From Plenodomus lindquistii (Eukaryota > Ascomycota > Dothideomycetes > Pleosporales > Leptosphaeriaceae): a stretch of DNA of 64,000 nucleotides. Positions 21,210 to 31,502 of the stretch are shown piece by piece. Location of the stretch: the NCBI GenBank assembly GCA_025504975.1, contig JANUWI010000020.1, forward strand, positions 124,001 to 188,000, read 5' to 3'. The notes below the pieces were generated by a model that made no database searches, had not been told where the DNA came from, and saw nothing but the letters and a program-made list of their open reading frames with translations. Position numbers and translations under genes: made by a program. Position 1 is the stretch's first letter. Each line of letters starts with the position of its first letter.

Positions 21210-22050
21210 AAGAGAATGCAATCGCCCGTCTCTTCGCCGCTATTGCCTTCGCCTAAACACGCTTGGTTGGAACGCGTGGTGTTAACAGACATTAAGCTAG
21301 TTGTACTTACACCTACGTGCAACACGCAAGAGCCATTGCCTCTACCTACCCTGTAGCTAGTAGAGCCAGACCAAGAGACTGTAGAACAGCCCAAGGACTA
21401 GCCTCTACCTATTACTACCGTCACTAACAACAACCGCCGCACAGAACTAGCCCGCGTAAAGAAGCGCGACAAGTTGCGCGTCAAGAATCGCGCTAGTCTT
21501 GGCCTCATCCCGCCGCTAGAGAAGGCTCTGCAAGGCGAGCACGCTGCGCACGCTTCGATTATGCAGCAAAATGAGACCATTGTAGCATAGATTATTAAGC
21601 AGCCGGTCGCTGACGACGTCGACTTCTATAGCTTCTCTAAAACTCTATATCGCACAGCTTCTCTTCTTTTAGAGCGAGCACGAGCGCTGGGCAACCCGGC
21701 TTCTCGATACAATGCCGCGCAGTTTCTACAGGGCTGGCGAGAGCGTGGGTCACCGTTTCACCATCGTGGCGTGGGCTCTGCGGAGGCTGGGGCCATGAGC
21801 CAGTCGTCGGTGGCATTGCGCTGGCAGGACCCAACCGATAGGGCATTTCGGTTTGCCTGGGACATGTGCACTTTCTCTGAGGGTCAGCTAGCAGCCGTCC
21901 ACATTGAGTACAGATGGGCCGCCGCGCTTCTAGGGAAGGCCTACGAGGACAAGATAGCGCAGATTCGCCGCGATGATCTAATGTCTAGCAACGACAGAAC
22001 GCGCAACCGCTATGGCAAGGGCCTGGTCCGCACAGAGGCTCTGGTGTCGC
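21210..22050 (+). pseudogene. Degenerate ORF of unknown, probably repeat-borne protein
   Basis: One frame stays readable through several in-frame TAG codons. Pieces include PKHAWLERVVLTDIKL, a Lys/Arg stretch RVKKRDKLRVKNRASLGL, and FYSFSKTLYRTASLLLERAR, then ALRWQDPTDRAFRFAWDMC and SSNDRTRNRYGKG. The TAG codons fit CAG to TAG change. It ends abruptly at 22051, where the antisense transposase fragment begins. I do not recognise the family. Confidence 0.5.
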
Positions 22051-22051
22051 T

Positions 22052-22979
22052 GCTGAAGCTTGTGAGAGGTATGCGAGGGACGACGACACAGGATGATGTT
22101 GTTCTCAAGGCAGAACTCCAGGATCTCCAGGGTTTCATGCGTCCCAAAACCGTCACAGATTAGTACTCGTGGTCTTCCGTTAGCTGTCTGTCTAGTTTGA
22201 GGGTCAAACACGCGCGTGAGCCACTCCAAGCTGATCTTAGAGTCATTATAGCCATTCTCAGAATGCGCATAATGCCATCCAGGCGTTGGGTACGTGGTCC
22301 AGTTGCTGCGGTGGGTAGAAGCTGGCCAGATGATGAGTGGAAGAAGGCACCTACCGTCGGCGCTGACGCATTCGATTGCGGTCACCGTTGTTCGCTTGAC
22401 GCCTGCTCCTCTGTAGTCGCGCAGGTCATCCTTACCTACAAGCACTTTGACAGAGCCAAGCATGCTGAGCATGACGCCAGTCTCGTCCATGTTGTACACG
22501 TTCTCGGGACAGATGGCTGGGTCCTGGAGTACCTCGGCAATGACCTTGAACCAGTGCGTGATCTTGGGATATATGTTCTTCTCGTGACGCTGCCAGTCGA
22601 CGGCCTTGACTCTTCTCGATTTGAGCTCTGGGTGACGCTTCTGGAAGGCCCGCGGCCAGTTCTTGCCTGGCGGCTTGCTTGGTCTGTTTGCTGCACACCG
22701 CCGGCGGGCGACACTGAAGGCTAGCGATGGTATGAACTTGATGCGCACAGGCTTGCCGAGGCTAGACATTAGCAACAAGAACCTTACGACAGCCTTCTCT
22801 TCGTCAGGAGTAAGATACTGCTGGCTTTGGGCTTTTTCCTCTCTGGACCTTCGGCCCTTTGCATGGTGATGCAGGGTAGACAGAGGGACATCACCCTGCT
22901 CTGCTCGGGCAGCGTATGTTCGCGGTACCGGTATGCCTTTGAGCAGGCTCTGCGCCAGCACCTGACTGGCTCGGTCCAT
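22052..22979 (-). pseudogene. pogo/Fot1-like transposase fragment, 3'-truncated
   Basis: From ATG 22979 (MDRASQVLAQSLL) it covers the helix-turn-helix part, NWPRAFQKRHPELKSRRV, and most of the DDE domain (YNMDETG, VLICDGFGTH, RPSHTSHKLQ). Homology to the 14.6-kb copy stops at SHKLQ (22052) and the following bases belong to the unrelated degenerate ORF on the other strand. The last catalytic region and the C-terminus are gone, so it is dead. The open frame reaches 23165, but upstream residues are not shared with the other copy. Confidence 0.8.
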
Positions 22980-23243
22980 GTCAAGTCTAGTATAGATGGT
23001 GAAGGGGAGCGAACGTGCAGGAGGTTCATGGGCACATCTTTGTTTCCGAAAATAGCTTGCACGCGATAATAGGTGGAAGTTTCTCGAACACTCCAATTTT
23101 GGCTCCTCGAGCGGCAGTGCAGCGTGACTTGGGATATTCTTCCGTAAGCTCAAAAACAAGATCAACAGAATTTGTCATGAATAAGAGATTTGCACCTGCC
23201 TGCTGTTCGACTGGTGCATGTTGAGCTGTTGATTACTTTAACG

Positions 23244-24597
23244 TTAGCCGGCATAGTTTCCCTGGAAGAGCGATCCTCCATTGACGATAGTCGTGCCTGT
23301 ATATTGTGAGCCACCCTGAGTGATCCTCAGAACCCGCGAGTCCGGCGCAGCACCTGCTCCAGGGCTTGACGGATTCCAAGTGCGCTCTCGAGTGCGGCTA
23401 GATTCATCCGCTGATACACCAAGCGCCCTGGTCCATCGGCGAATCTCCGCGGCAACAGCAACAAACCCAGGGTCGTCGAGCGCACAAAACTTCGTCATGC
23501 CCATGTGGTTCTGTCGTATCCCTATTGGGATGTAGCCGGGCAAGATGGCTGAATGCATTGGAACAACCTGTCGTGGTTAGTAAGTTAACCTTCAGTGTCT
23601 AACCAACATCCGTCTGACCTACAGTGCCAACGCCCGGTAGAGGCAGCTGCTCGTAGAAACAGGTAATCTCGATTGGTGCCAGCCCGTTCTGGTTGCGTGC
23701 ACGGATCATGGTGTGGAAGGTACCCTGGATCCGCTCCAGCACTTCCGAGTCGCTTTTGAGGACCGCAAGAATCTCAGCATTGGTCTGTTTGAGCACACCG
23801 ATAGCTTTTGCCAGACTCTCTGCCCAGTGTGCCAAGCCTGAGCCATGGTGCGGTGTTCCAAGAAACACGATGCCACGACAACAATCAAGGATCCGCTTTA
23901 TGTGTGGTTCCGGTCGTTGCTGTGCTGTAGCGAGAGCCTGAGAGCAGATCAGCAGCTGCGCTCGAGTAAACGCTTAGCTGGACAGCTTACATCCTCACAC
24001 ACAAGACCTCCCAGGCTGTGGCAGATGAATATGATCGGGCGGTTGTCCTGTTGCTGTGAGTCTGACTTCAGGCGCAGAGCTACTACGAATGCGTACAGTG
24101 TCATCCTCTTCTCTATAGCTAGCTACACCAGCCAGCAAGTTCATCGCGTGGTTGCCGATCCTGTTCTTTGAGACCATGCCTCGCCAGTCACTCACATATG
24201 CGTCATAGCCAAAAGTGAGCATGCGGGCATTTGGTACCTTGCATGGCAGCAGAGTTTTGGGCCATGGCTCAATGGCATCATTAGCCGTCCACGTTTTCTC
24301 TCGGTCTCCAGTGAGACCATGTACGAAGATCAGGCTGGGGTGGGGAAAGTCAGTGAGATCTTGCTCTATCGCACTGTGCGTGCCGAGTCGGTGGAGGCTA
24401 GCAAAGACGACCGGACAGTTTCGATCGACTTACTCAACGATGCTGTTCTCCCCATCGTGCAACAACTTCAGCCCGGAAGGGAAGACCTTTCGCGAACCAG
24501 ACGCTGTCGGTGCGGACGGTGGTATAGGCGTGTTGTCGGGCGAGGATCGATTATCACCAGAGCCCTGTTTGCGGGAGAGCAACGACCACCTCGGCAT
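23244..24597 (-). CDS. SesB-like alpha/beta hydrolase with C-terminal amyloid-like motif
   Basis: Five exons (24434-24597, 24097-24397, 23991-24047, 23623-23937, 23244-23567) give 386 residues; introns are 36, 49, 53 and 55 nt with good GT-AG borders and phases; the 36-nt one is short and less sure. Motifs of the SesB/DUF676 lipase-like family: FVHGLTGDREKTW, TFGYDAYVSDWR, nucleophile elbow CHSLGG (Ser166), IVFLGTPHHGSG, ITCFYEQLPLPGVG and catalytic His300 in NHMGM. The last 26 residues end NGGSLFQGNYAG. SesB proteins are known partners of fungal NLRs in programmed cell death, and those with such ends are thought to be triggered by amyloid templating. The NLR at 25021 carries the matching motif at its N-terminus and is divergently transcribed 423 bp away. 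The gene looks intact. Confidence 0.88.
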
Positions 24598-25020
24598 AGT
24601 TATTCCACAGTGCGACTTTTCAGACGAGCTCTGAGTGTGAGGCGGGCGAGCAAGACTTGTAAGCGTACTGATGGACTAGACGCCTGCCTGCGTTTCAGTT
24701 GCTGACGGATGATGGGCAGGTCCATCTATCTAAAGAGGACTTCAGCTCCAGCAGTAGCCTGACGCGTTGGCGGGGTGCGCAGCTCACTCCGCAGCGCTCG
24801 TGCAGGCCTATTGCACGGCGTCTGGTGTCGCTGGCACGGCGCGACGGCCGCCAATCGCCGCCCTCCCAGCCTGGCGTGAGCTGCAGGGCTGCGCCTCAGC
24901 GTCTGTAGCCTGCTCGCGCGCATGCCGTCTCTCAGCTGAAAGACGTCTGGCAGGCTACAGCCGTGTCATCACTCACCAGCACAGCGTTGACCGTCTGCGA
25001 CTTCGTGCGCAGCTCCCGCT
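24598..25020. promoter_or_regulatory. Shared divergent promoter region of the SesB-like gene and the NLR
   Basis: These 423 bp separate the two start codons. The stretch is GC-rich and holds TGTAGCCTG (24904-24912) and its complement CAGGCTACA (24951-24959) as a small inverted repeat. Joint control of the pair is an inference from the layout; no known operator was recognised. Confidence 0.45.
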
Positions 25021-28000
25021 ATGGATCTCCCCTTGCGGCCACGGCCACAGCAACTCCCTGTTTTGCGGGGGAGCGGACAATCTAGCGAGCCGCAGATCCT
25101 CCAGGAAGGGTCCCGCTTTGGCACGACCCACGCTACGAGCGGAGCCACGGTCATTCAGGGCAACTTTGCCGGCCTTACCTTTAGTGAGCGCATCTCAACG
25201 CTGTTAGCACATCTCTGAACCCCAGAGCTTACGACGCGCAGACTCCACGACAGCGGCCCGACCCGACTTCGCCGGTCACTTCGCGCACGCTGCGCTCGAG
25301 CCCGTCAAGGCGTTTGTGCCACGGAGCCTGCTGCACAACCAGATACACGCGCAGCTTGCCCGCGATGCTGCACACTGCAGCACCAGGACGCTCGTGGTGT
25401 GGGGCCTCGGTGGGGCGGGCAAGACGCAGCTGGTGCTAGACTACGTGCAGCAGCACCGCGACGAGTACAAGGCGACGTTCTGGCTCGAGGCGGGGCGCAA
25501 GGAGTCGCTGGAGCGCGACTTTGTGCGCCTGTACCAGACGCTGTTCGGCCTGCGCGCGTCTGGTGGGGCAGAGACGGCGACGACGGTCAGCGTGGAGGAT
25601 GCAGTGACTGGAGTGAAGAGCTGGTTTGCAGGTCAGTGGGGCCCGTGGCTGATGGTGTTTGACGGCGCCGACACAATCGAGGACGAGGGAGCGGAGGGGT
25701 ACATCGACATCAGGCACTTCATCCCGAGTACAACGTCTCTGGACGTTATAGTCACGAGTCGCAGCAGCACGGCGAAAGACATGACGCGGCTGGAGGGGGT
25801 GCAGGTGGGCGAGATGGAGGCGGGGCAGGCAGCTGAGCTGTTCCAGATGTATGCTTGCATACCGCGCCACGAGACGACAGTTGGAGATGATGTCCTGTGC
25901 ATCGTCAAAGAGCTTGGGTGCCTGGCGCTGGCTGTCACGCTGGCTGCGACGTACGTCGGATCGACGCCGCGACTGCAGAGCAACATCAAGGCATACCTGC
26001 CCGAGTACAGGCAGCGACGGCGGGAGCTGCTCCAACGCAAGCCTGTAAGCCTGGTGCATCAGTACAGCGAGAGCGTGCTGACGACGTGGGAGACGTCGTT
26101 CGCAGCTGTTGCCGCTCAATGTACAGAAGCGTCAGCTCTCATGACAATGCTGTCGTTCTTGAGCTTCGACGACATCTACCTCGAGCTGTTCTGCATGAAC
26201 ATGACAGCAGAAGGCGCGCAGCAGATAGAAGACGAGACTAGCGCGAGCTGGAGAGGCCTAGTCTCTCCGCACCAGCGAGTAGACGTGTACAAGATGGAAG
26301 AGTGGTTCGCAGTGCTGCAGAAGTACTCGCTGGTGCAGTGGAAGGCTGAGCAGCAGGGCTATGCGATGCACAAGCTAGTGCATGCTTGGGGCTACGACCG
26401 GCTTGCGGTTGAGGAGCAGAGCACATACAGCCGGGCAGCGTTTGGGCTTGTTGTGGAAGCGGTAGAGGCAGTGGGAGGCCATGGCCGAGGGCCGACAGAC
26501 AAACTACGCCTGGTTCCGCACGTTATGGGCAGCTTTCAAGCACTGGCTGGTGCAATTGACAGAGCGAATTGCATCACAGAAGATTTAATTAACAAGATAG
26601 AGGAAGTTGGGGGTTTTGTAATAGATCTTGGGCGGTGGCCTAAGACGCAGGCGGTGGCAGAGTACGTGTTGCACGCAAGGAACGGACTGCTTGGCAAAGA
26701 GCATCCAGACACGATCTCAGCAATGAACAACCTCGCGTCCACGCTTGGACAGCAAGGCCAGCTAGACGAGGCGGCAGTAATGATGAAGGAAGTGCTAGAG
26801 AAGAGGAGGCGGATCCTTGGCGAAGAGCATCCAGACACGATCTCAGCAATGAACAACCTCGCCATCACGCTTGGACAACAAGGACAGCTAGACGAGGCGG
26901 CAGTAATGATGAAGGAAGTGCTAGAGAAGAGGAGGCGGATCCTTGGCGAAGAGCATCCAGACACGATCTCAGCAATGAGCAACCTCGCCATCACGCTTGG
27001 AGACCAGGGCCAGCTAGACAAGGCGGCAGTAATGAAGAAGGAAGTGCTAGAGAAGAGGAGGCGGATCCTTAGTAAAGAGCATCCAGACACGATCACAGCA
27101 ATAAGCAACCTTGCGTCCACGCTTGGAGACCAGGGCCAGCTAGACGAGGCGGCAGTGATGAAGAAGGAAGTGCTAGAGAAGAGGAGGCGGATCCTTGGCA
27201 AAGAGCATCCAGACACGATCTCAGCAATGAGCGACCTCGCGTCCACGCTCGGAGACCAGGGCCAGCTAGACGAGGCGGCAGTGATAATGAAGGAAGTGCT
27301 AGAGAAGAGGAGGCAGATCCTTGGCGAAGACCATCCTTACACGATCTCAGCAATAAGCAACCTCGCCAACACGCTTGGACAGCAAGGACAGCTAGACGAG
27401 GCGGCAGTAACGATGAAGAAAGTGCTAGAGAAGATGAGGCGGATCCTTGGCGAAGACCATCCTTCCACGATCTCAACAATGAGCAACCTCGCGTCCACGC
27501 TTGGAGACCAGGGCCAGCTAGATGAGGCGGCAGTGATGAAGAAGGAAGTGCTAGAGAAGAGGAGGCGGATCCTTGGCAAAGAGCATCCTTCCACAATCTC
27601 AGCAATGAACAACCTCGCCAACACGCTTAGACAGCAAGGACAGCTAGACGAGGCGGCAGTGATGAAGAAGGAAGTGCTAGAGAAGAGGAGGCGGATCCTT
27701 GGCGAAGAGCATCCAGACACGATCTCAGCAATGAGCAACCTCGCCATCACGCTTGGAGACCAGGGCCAGCTAGACAAGGCGGCAGTAATGATGAAGAAAG
27801 TGCTAGAGAAGAGGAGGCGGATCCTTGGCGAAGAGCATCCTTCCACGATCTCAGCAATGAGCAACCTCGCCAACACGCTTAGACAGCAAGGACAGCTAGA
27901 CGAGGCGGCAGTGATGATGAAGAAAGTGCTAGAGAAGATGAGGCGGATCCTTGGCGAAGACCATCCTTCCACGATCTCAGCAATGAGCAACCTCGCCATC

Positions 28001-28921
28001 ACGCTTGGACAGCAAGGACAGCTAGACGAGGCGGCAGTAATGATGAAGGAAGTGCTAGAGAAGAGGAGGCGGATCCTTGGCGAAGAGCATCCAGACACGA
28101 TCACAGCAATGAGCGACCTCGCGTCCACGCTCGGAGACCAGGGCCAGCTAGACGAGGCGGCAGTAATGATGAAGGAAGTGCTAGAGAAGAGGAGGCGGAT
28201 CCTTGGCGAAGACCATCCTTACACGATCTCAGCAATAAGCAACCTCGCCAACACGCTTAGACAGCAAGGACAGCTAGACGAGGCGGCAGTAATGATGAAG
28301 GAAGTGCTAGAGAAGAGGAGGCGGATCCTTGGCGAAGAGCATCCAGACACGATCTCAGCAATGAGCAACCTCGCGTCCACGCTTGGAGACCAGGGCCAGC
28401 TAGATGAGGCGGCAGTGATGAAGAAGGAAGTGCTAGAGAAGAGGAGGCGGATCCTTGGCAAAGAGCATCCTTCCACAATCTCAGCAATGAACAACCTCGC
28501 CAACACGCTTAGACAGCAAGGACAGCTAGACGAGGCGGCAGTGATGAAGAAGGAAGTGCTAGAGAAGAGGAGGCGGATCCTTGGCGAAGAGCATCCAGAC
28601 ACGATCACAGCAATGAGCGACCTCGCGTCCACGCTCGGAGACCAGGGCCAGCTAGACGAGGCGGCAGTAATGATGAAGGAAGTGCTAGAGAAGAGGAGGC
28701 GGATCCTTGGCGAAGACCATCCTTACACGATCTCAGCAATGAGCAGCCTTGCCATCACGCTTGAGAAACAAGAAGCGGAATTTCAGAAGCATTCCAAATC
28801 AAACGTAGATACGCTCACCTCAGCTGTTCCTAGTTATTATCAGGGTAGGTCTTATAGCGCACACACATCAGCAGGTAGTAAGAGGGCAAAGGTTTTAGCA
28901 TTGTGGAGGAACCTCTTGTGA
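25021..28921 (+). CDS. NB-ARC/TPR NLR receptor with N-terminal amyloid-like motif
   Basis: Exon 1 (25021-25183) and exon 2 (25254-28921) join in phase 1 across a 70-nt intron (GTGAGC...CGACAG), giving 1276 residues. There is no N-terminal enzyme domain; instead residues 26-51 end in SGATVIQGNFAG, which aligns without gaps to the C-terminus of the divergent SesB-like protein. NB-ARC: P-loop GLGGAGKTQL (105 onward), GPWLMVFDGAD, VIVTSRS, LGCLALAVTLAATYV and AMHKLVHAWG. The C-terminus has 16 full 42-residue TPRs (26690-28705) and a partial one. By analogy with the HET-S/NWD2 and sigma systems, ligand binding by the TPRs would open the NB domain, oligomerise the N-terminal motif and template the SesB partner (inference). 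The frame is intact. The start is the first ATG after an in-frame stop at 24988. Confidence 0.88.
26690..28705 (+). repeat. 16 tandem 126-bp coding repeats (TPR)
   Basis: Each unit encodes 42 residues of the type LGEEHPDTISAMSNLA / TLGDQGQLDEAAVMMKEVLE with no length change over 2016 bp. Variation is confined to a few sites: E/K and E/D before HP, D/S/Y after HP, N/S and N/D, S/I/N before TL, G/R and Q/D, M/K, R/M. A partial unit follows at 28706. Confidence 0.93.
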
Positions 28922-29330
28922 GGATCTTGAGTGGTCGTGATATAAAACGACTGGTGTCAAGAACGCAAGGGTTGGTTCTTAGAGATGGGCGAGTATATGG
29001 ATGCCGAGGGTTCAAGTTACTAAGACAGTAAGAGTGCGCTTCTGAAAAGAGTAATAAGAGTAACTGATTAACCAAATGTATTGCTTGCTCGTTTACATGA
29101 GTTGAACACAATCTACTATAAGGGTATCTTGATGTTCCTATATAGTTAACGTTGGTAACTCTGGTAGTCGTTACCATTACTACTTGTCACGTGACAACCC
29201 GCGTTAATCAGGCGTGCTCCTTTGGGGCCGTCCTGGCGGTCGCTCAGCGTTCTAATCGTGAAGGTCCTTTCGTTCGCTATGTGGAGGGTTCGTAACAATA
29301 GAATAAAAAAAGGTTTTTTATAGTTAATAC
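28922..29330. other. Intergenic between NLR and transposon
   Basis: No supported gene. AT-rich near 29290-29330, directly next to the transposon insertion site. Confidence 0.4.
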
Positions 29331-29332
29331 TA

Positions 29333-31194
29333 ACGTACTCCACGGGCGAGTGACCGGCACGGGCGAGTGACCGGGCTCTGCCAAGACCACACCAAACTTC
29401 ATACTACTATCAATGTCCCAACGCAACAACGTAAAAAAGTCTTCAATTGAATCTCAAATACAGCTTGCATTACAGGCTATCTAACAAGACGCGATACTTA
29501 CTATTCCAAGGGCTGCTGCAGTATACAAGGTTGCAGAAAGCACCCTGCGACGACGACGCGCTGGTACTGCCCCACGACGTGACTGCAAGCCTAATTCAAT
29601 GAAGCTGCTTAAGACTGAAGAGGAGGTGATTGTCAAGCATGTGCTTGACCTTGCTGCAAGAGGATTCCCGCCCCAGCTCGCTGCAGTTAAAGATATGGCT
29701 GATTCTTTGCTCGAAGCCCGACACCGCGACCCTACTGGCAAGAATTGGGCTGCAACCTTTGTCAAGCGTCGCCCTGAGCTTAAAGTGAAGTTTAATCGCA
29801 AGTAAGATTACAAGAGAGCCCTCTGCGAAGATCCAGTGATAATAGGCGACTGGTTCCGGCTTGTAGAGAATACAAAAGCCAAGTACGGCATCCAGGACGA
29901 AGACATCTACAACTTCGACGAGACAGGCTTCATGATGGGCCAGATATCACACGGAACAGTAGTATCAGGTGCAGAGCGTCGAGGACGACCAAAGTTAGTG
30001 CAGCAGGGCAACCGGGAGTGGACTACAGTGATCCAAGGCATCAACGCGATGGGGTGGGCCATCCCTCCCTTCATCATCTTTGCCGGCAAGCACCACCTCT
30101 CTGCCTGGTACAAGGAGCCCAGCCTGCCTCGGGACTGGGCTCTTGCAGTCTCTGAGAACGGCTGGACAGACAATGGGCTTGGTCTAGACTGGGTAAAGCA
30201 CTTTGACAAGCACACAAAAGAGCGTACTGTTGGCACAGTACGTCTGCTCATAGTCGACGGTCATGAGAGCCACAACTCGCTTGAGTTCCACCAGTACTGC
30301 AAGGAACACAAGATCATGACCCTCTGCATGCCTCCCCACTCGTCGCACCTCCTGCAGCCGCTTGACGTGGGTTGTTTTGCGCCTCTGAAGAAGGCGTATG
30401 GCCGCCAAGCCGAGAACCTAATGCGCAACCGGATCAACCACATCACCAAGATCGAGTTCTTGCCGTGCTTTATTGCTGCTTTCAATGCTGCCATTACTCA
30501 AAGCAATATTCAGGGAGGCTTTCGAGGCGCGGGCTTGGTTCCCTTTGACCCAGAGGCTGTGATATCTGGCCTTGACATCAAGCTACGCACGCCGTCACCC
30601 CCTGCCGTCAACGATGAGCCCTGGTACTCCCAGACCCCAAGCAATACCCTGCAATTTGGGTCGCAATCAAAGCTCCTTGAAGAGAGGATTCGAAGGCATG
30701 TGGATAGCTCGCCAACAGCCATGGTTGATGCGCTTGAAAAGTTCAGCAAAGGCGCAGCGCTGATGGCGCATCAGATGGTGTTGATGCGCAACCAGGTCGC
30801 TGAGCTTCAAGCAGCAAATGAGGCCGCCACGCGACGTAAATCGCACAAGAGGAAGCGGGTACAGAAGCAGGGTACCCGTACGGTCGAGGAGGGCCTACGC
30901 TTGACGACTCTAAAGGAGTTTGCGGCGCGTGGTGATGGGAAGAAGGCGTCGAAGAGGGTGCGCGCTGAGGGAGGCGAACCCACGCAACGGCGCTGTGGAC
31001 GCTGCGGTGAGGGTGGGCACAACGCGCGCACGTGCAAGCAAGAAGTAGAAAGTATTTCTGAATAGATTGGCTTACTACGATTTCTACGTACTGTTGTTGT
31101 TGGTTGTGCAGTACTGTTGCAAGAGTACGTTTTGGGGTGGTCTTGGCAGAGCCCGGCCACTCGCTTGTGCCGGCCACTCGCTTGTGGAGTACGT
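29333..31194 (+). mobile_element. Complete but inactive Fot1-like Tc1/mariner element (1862 bp)
   Basis: The ends are 60-bp inverted repeats starting ACGTACTCCAC (29333-29392 and 31135-31194), flanked by TA on both sides (29331-29332, 31195-31196). Each end holds a 17-bp direct repeat pair of the type GGGCGAGTGACCGGCAC. The two ends differ mostly by G/A transitions, as RIP would leave. It carries one transposase gene with two nonsense codons. Confidence 0.93.
29413..31065 (+). pseudogene. Fot1/pogo-type transposase with two in-frame stops
   Basis: One frame runs from ATG 29413 (MSQRNNVKKSS) to 31065, interrupted by TAA near 29481 (after LALQAI) and TAA at 29803-29805 (after FNRK). Order: psq-type helix-turn-helix (IPRAAAVYKVAESTLRRRRAG), CENP-B-like domain (NWAATFVKRRPELKVKFNRK), DDE domain with YNFDETG, LLIVDGHESH and PPHSSHLLQPLDVGCFAPLK, and a C-terminal CCHC zinc knuckle (CGRCGEGGHNARTC). 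All catalytic acids are present, so only the two stops block it. Confidence 0.9.
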
Positions 31195-31502
31195 TAGATA
31201 ATTAACAACTCCCCCGGCCGTAGGGTTGCTAATTAGTGCACGATCCTATCTGCGTTAATTAGCGGTCGCCAAGATGTTCACCACATGCGATCGTGAGCGG
31301 ATCTGACCAGGTGTCCAGAACAAGACCCACAGTAACCATAATAGATCCATGCCAGCTATACAAAACCGTTAACAAGTTTACAAGAACCATCCAAGGTAGA
31401 GTAGTATCTTGACACGGATGTGAAGCTCCGCTTAACATTGAATGACCTGCACCCGGACTCGTAGATCCTCTTGCCATTCACACCTCTCTTATCTACCGCA
31501 TT
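31195..31502. other. Intergenic, no supported gene
   Basis: Flank of the transposon insertion and 3' region of the PD-(D/E)XK gene. A minus-strand ORF of 72 codons is present but without any recognisable motif. Confidence 0.35.

Noticed and set aside
26536..28632. Minus-strand ORFs opposite the TPR array
   Set aside because: Antisense shadows of the 126-bp coding repeat.
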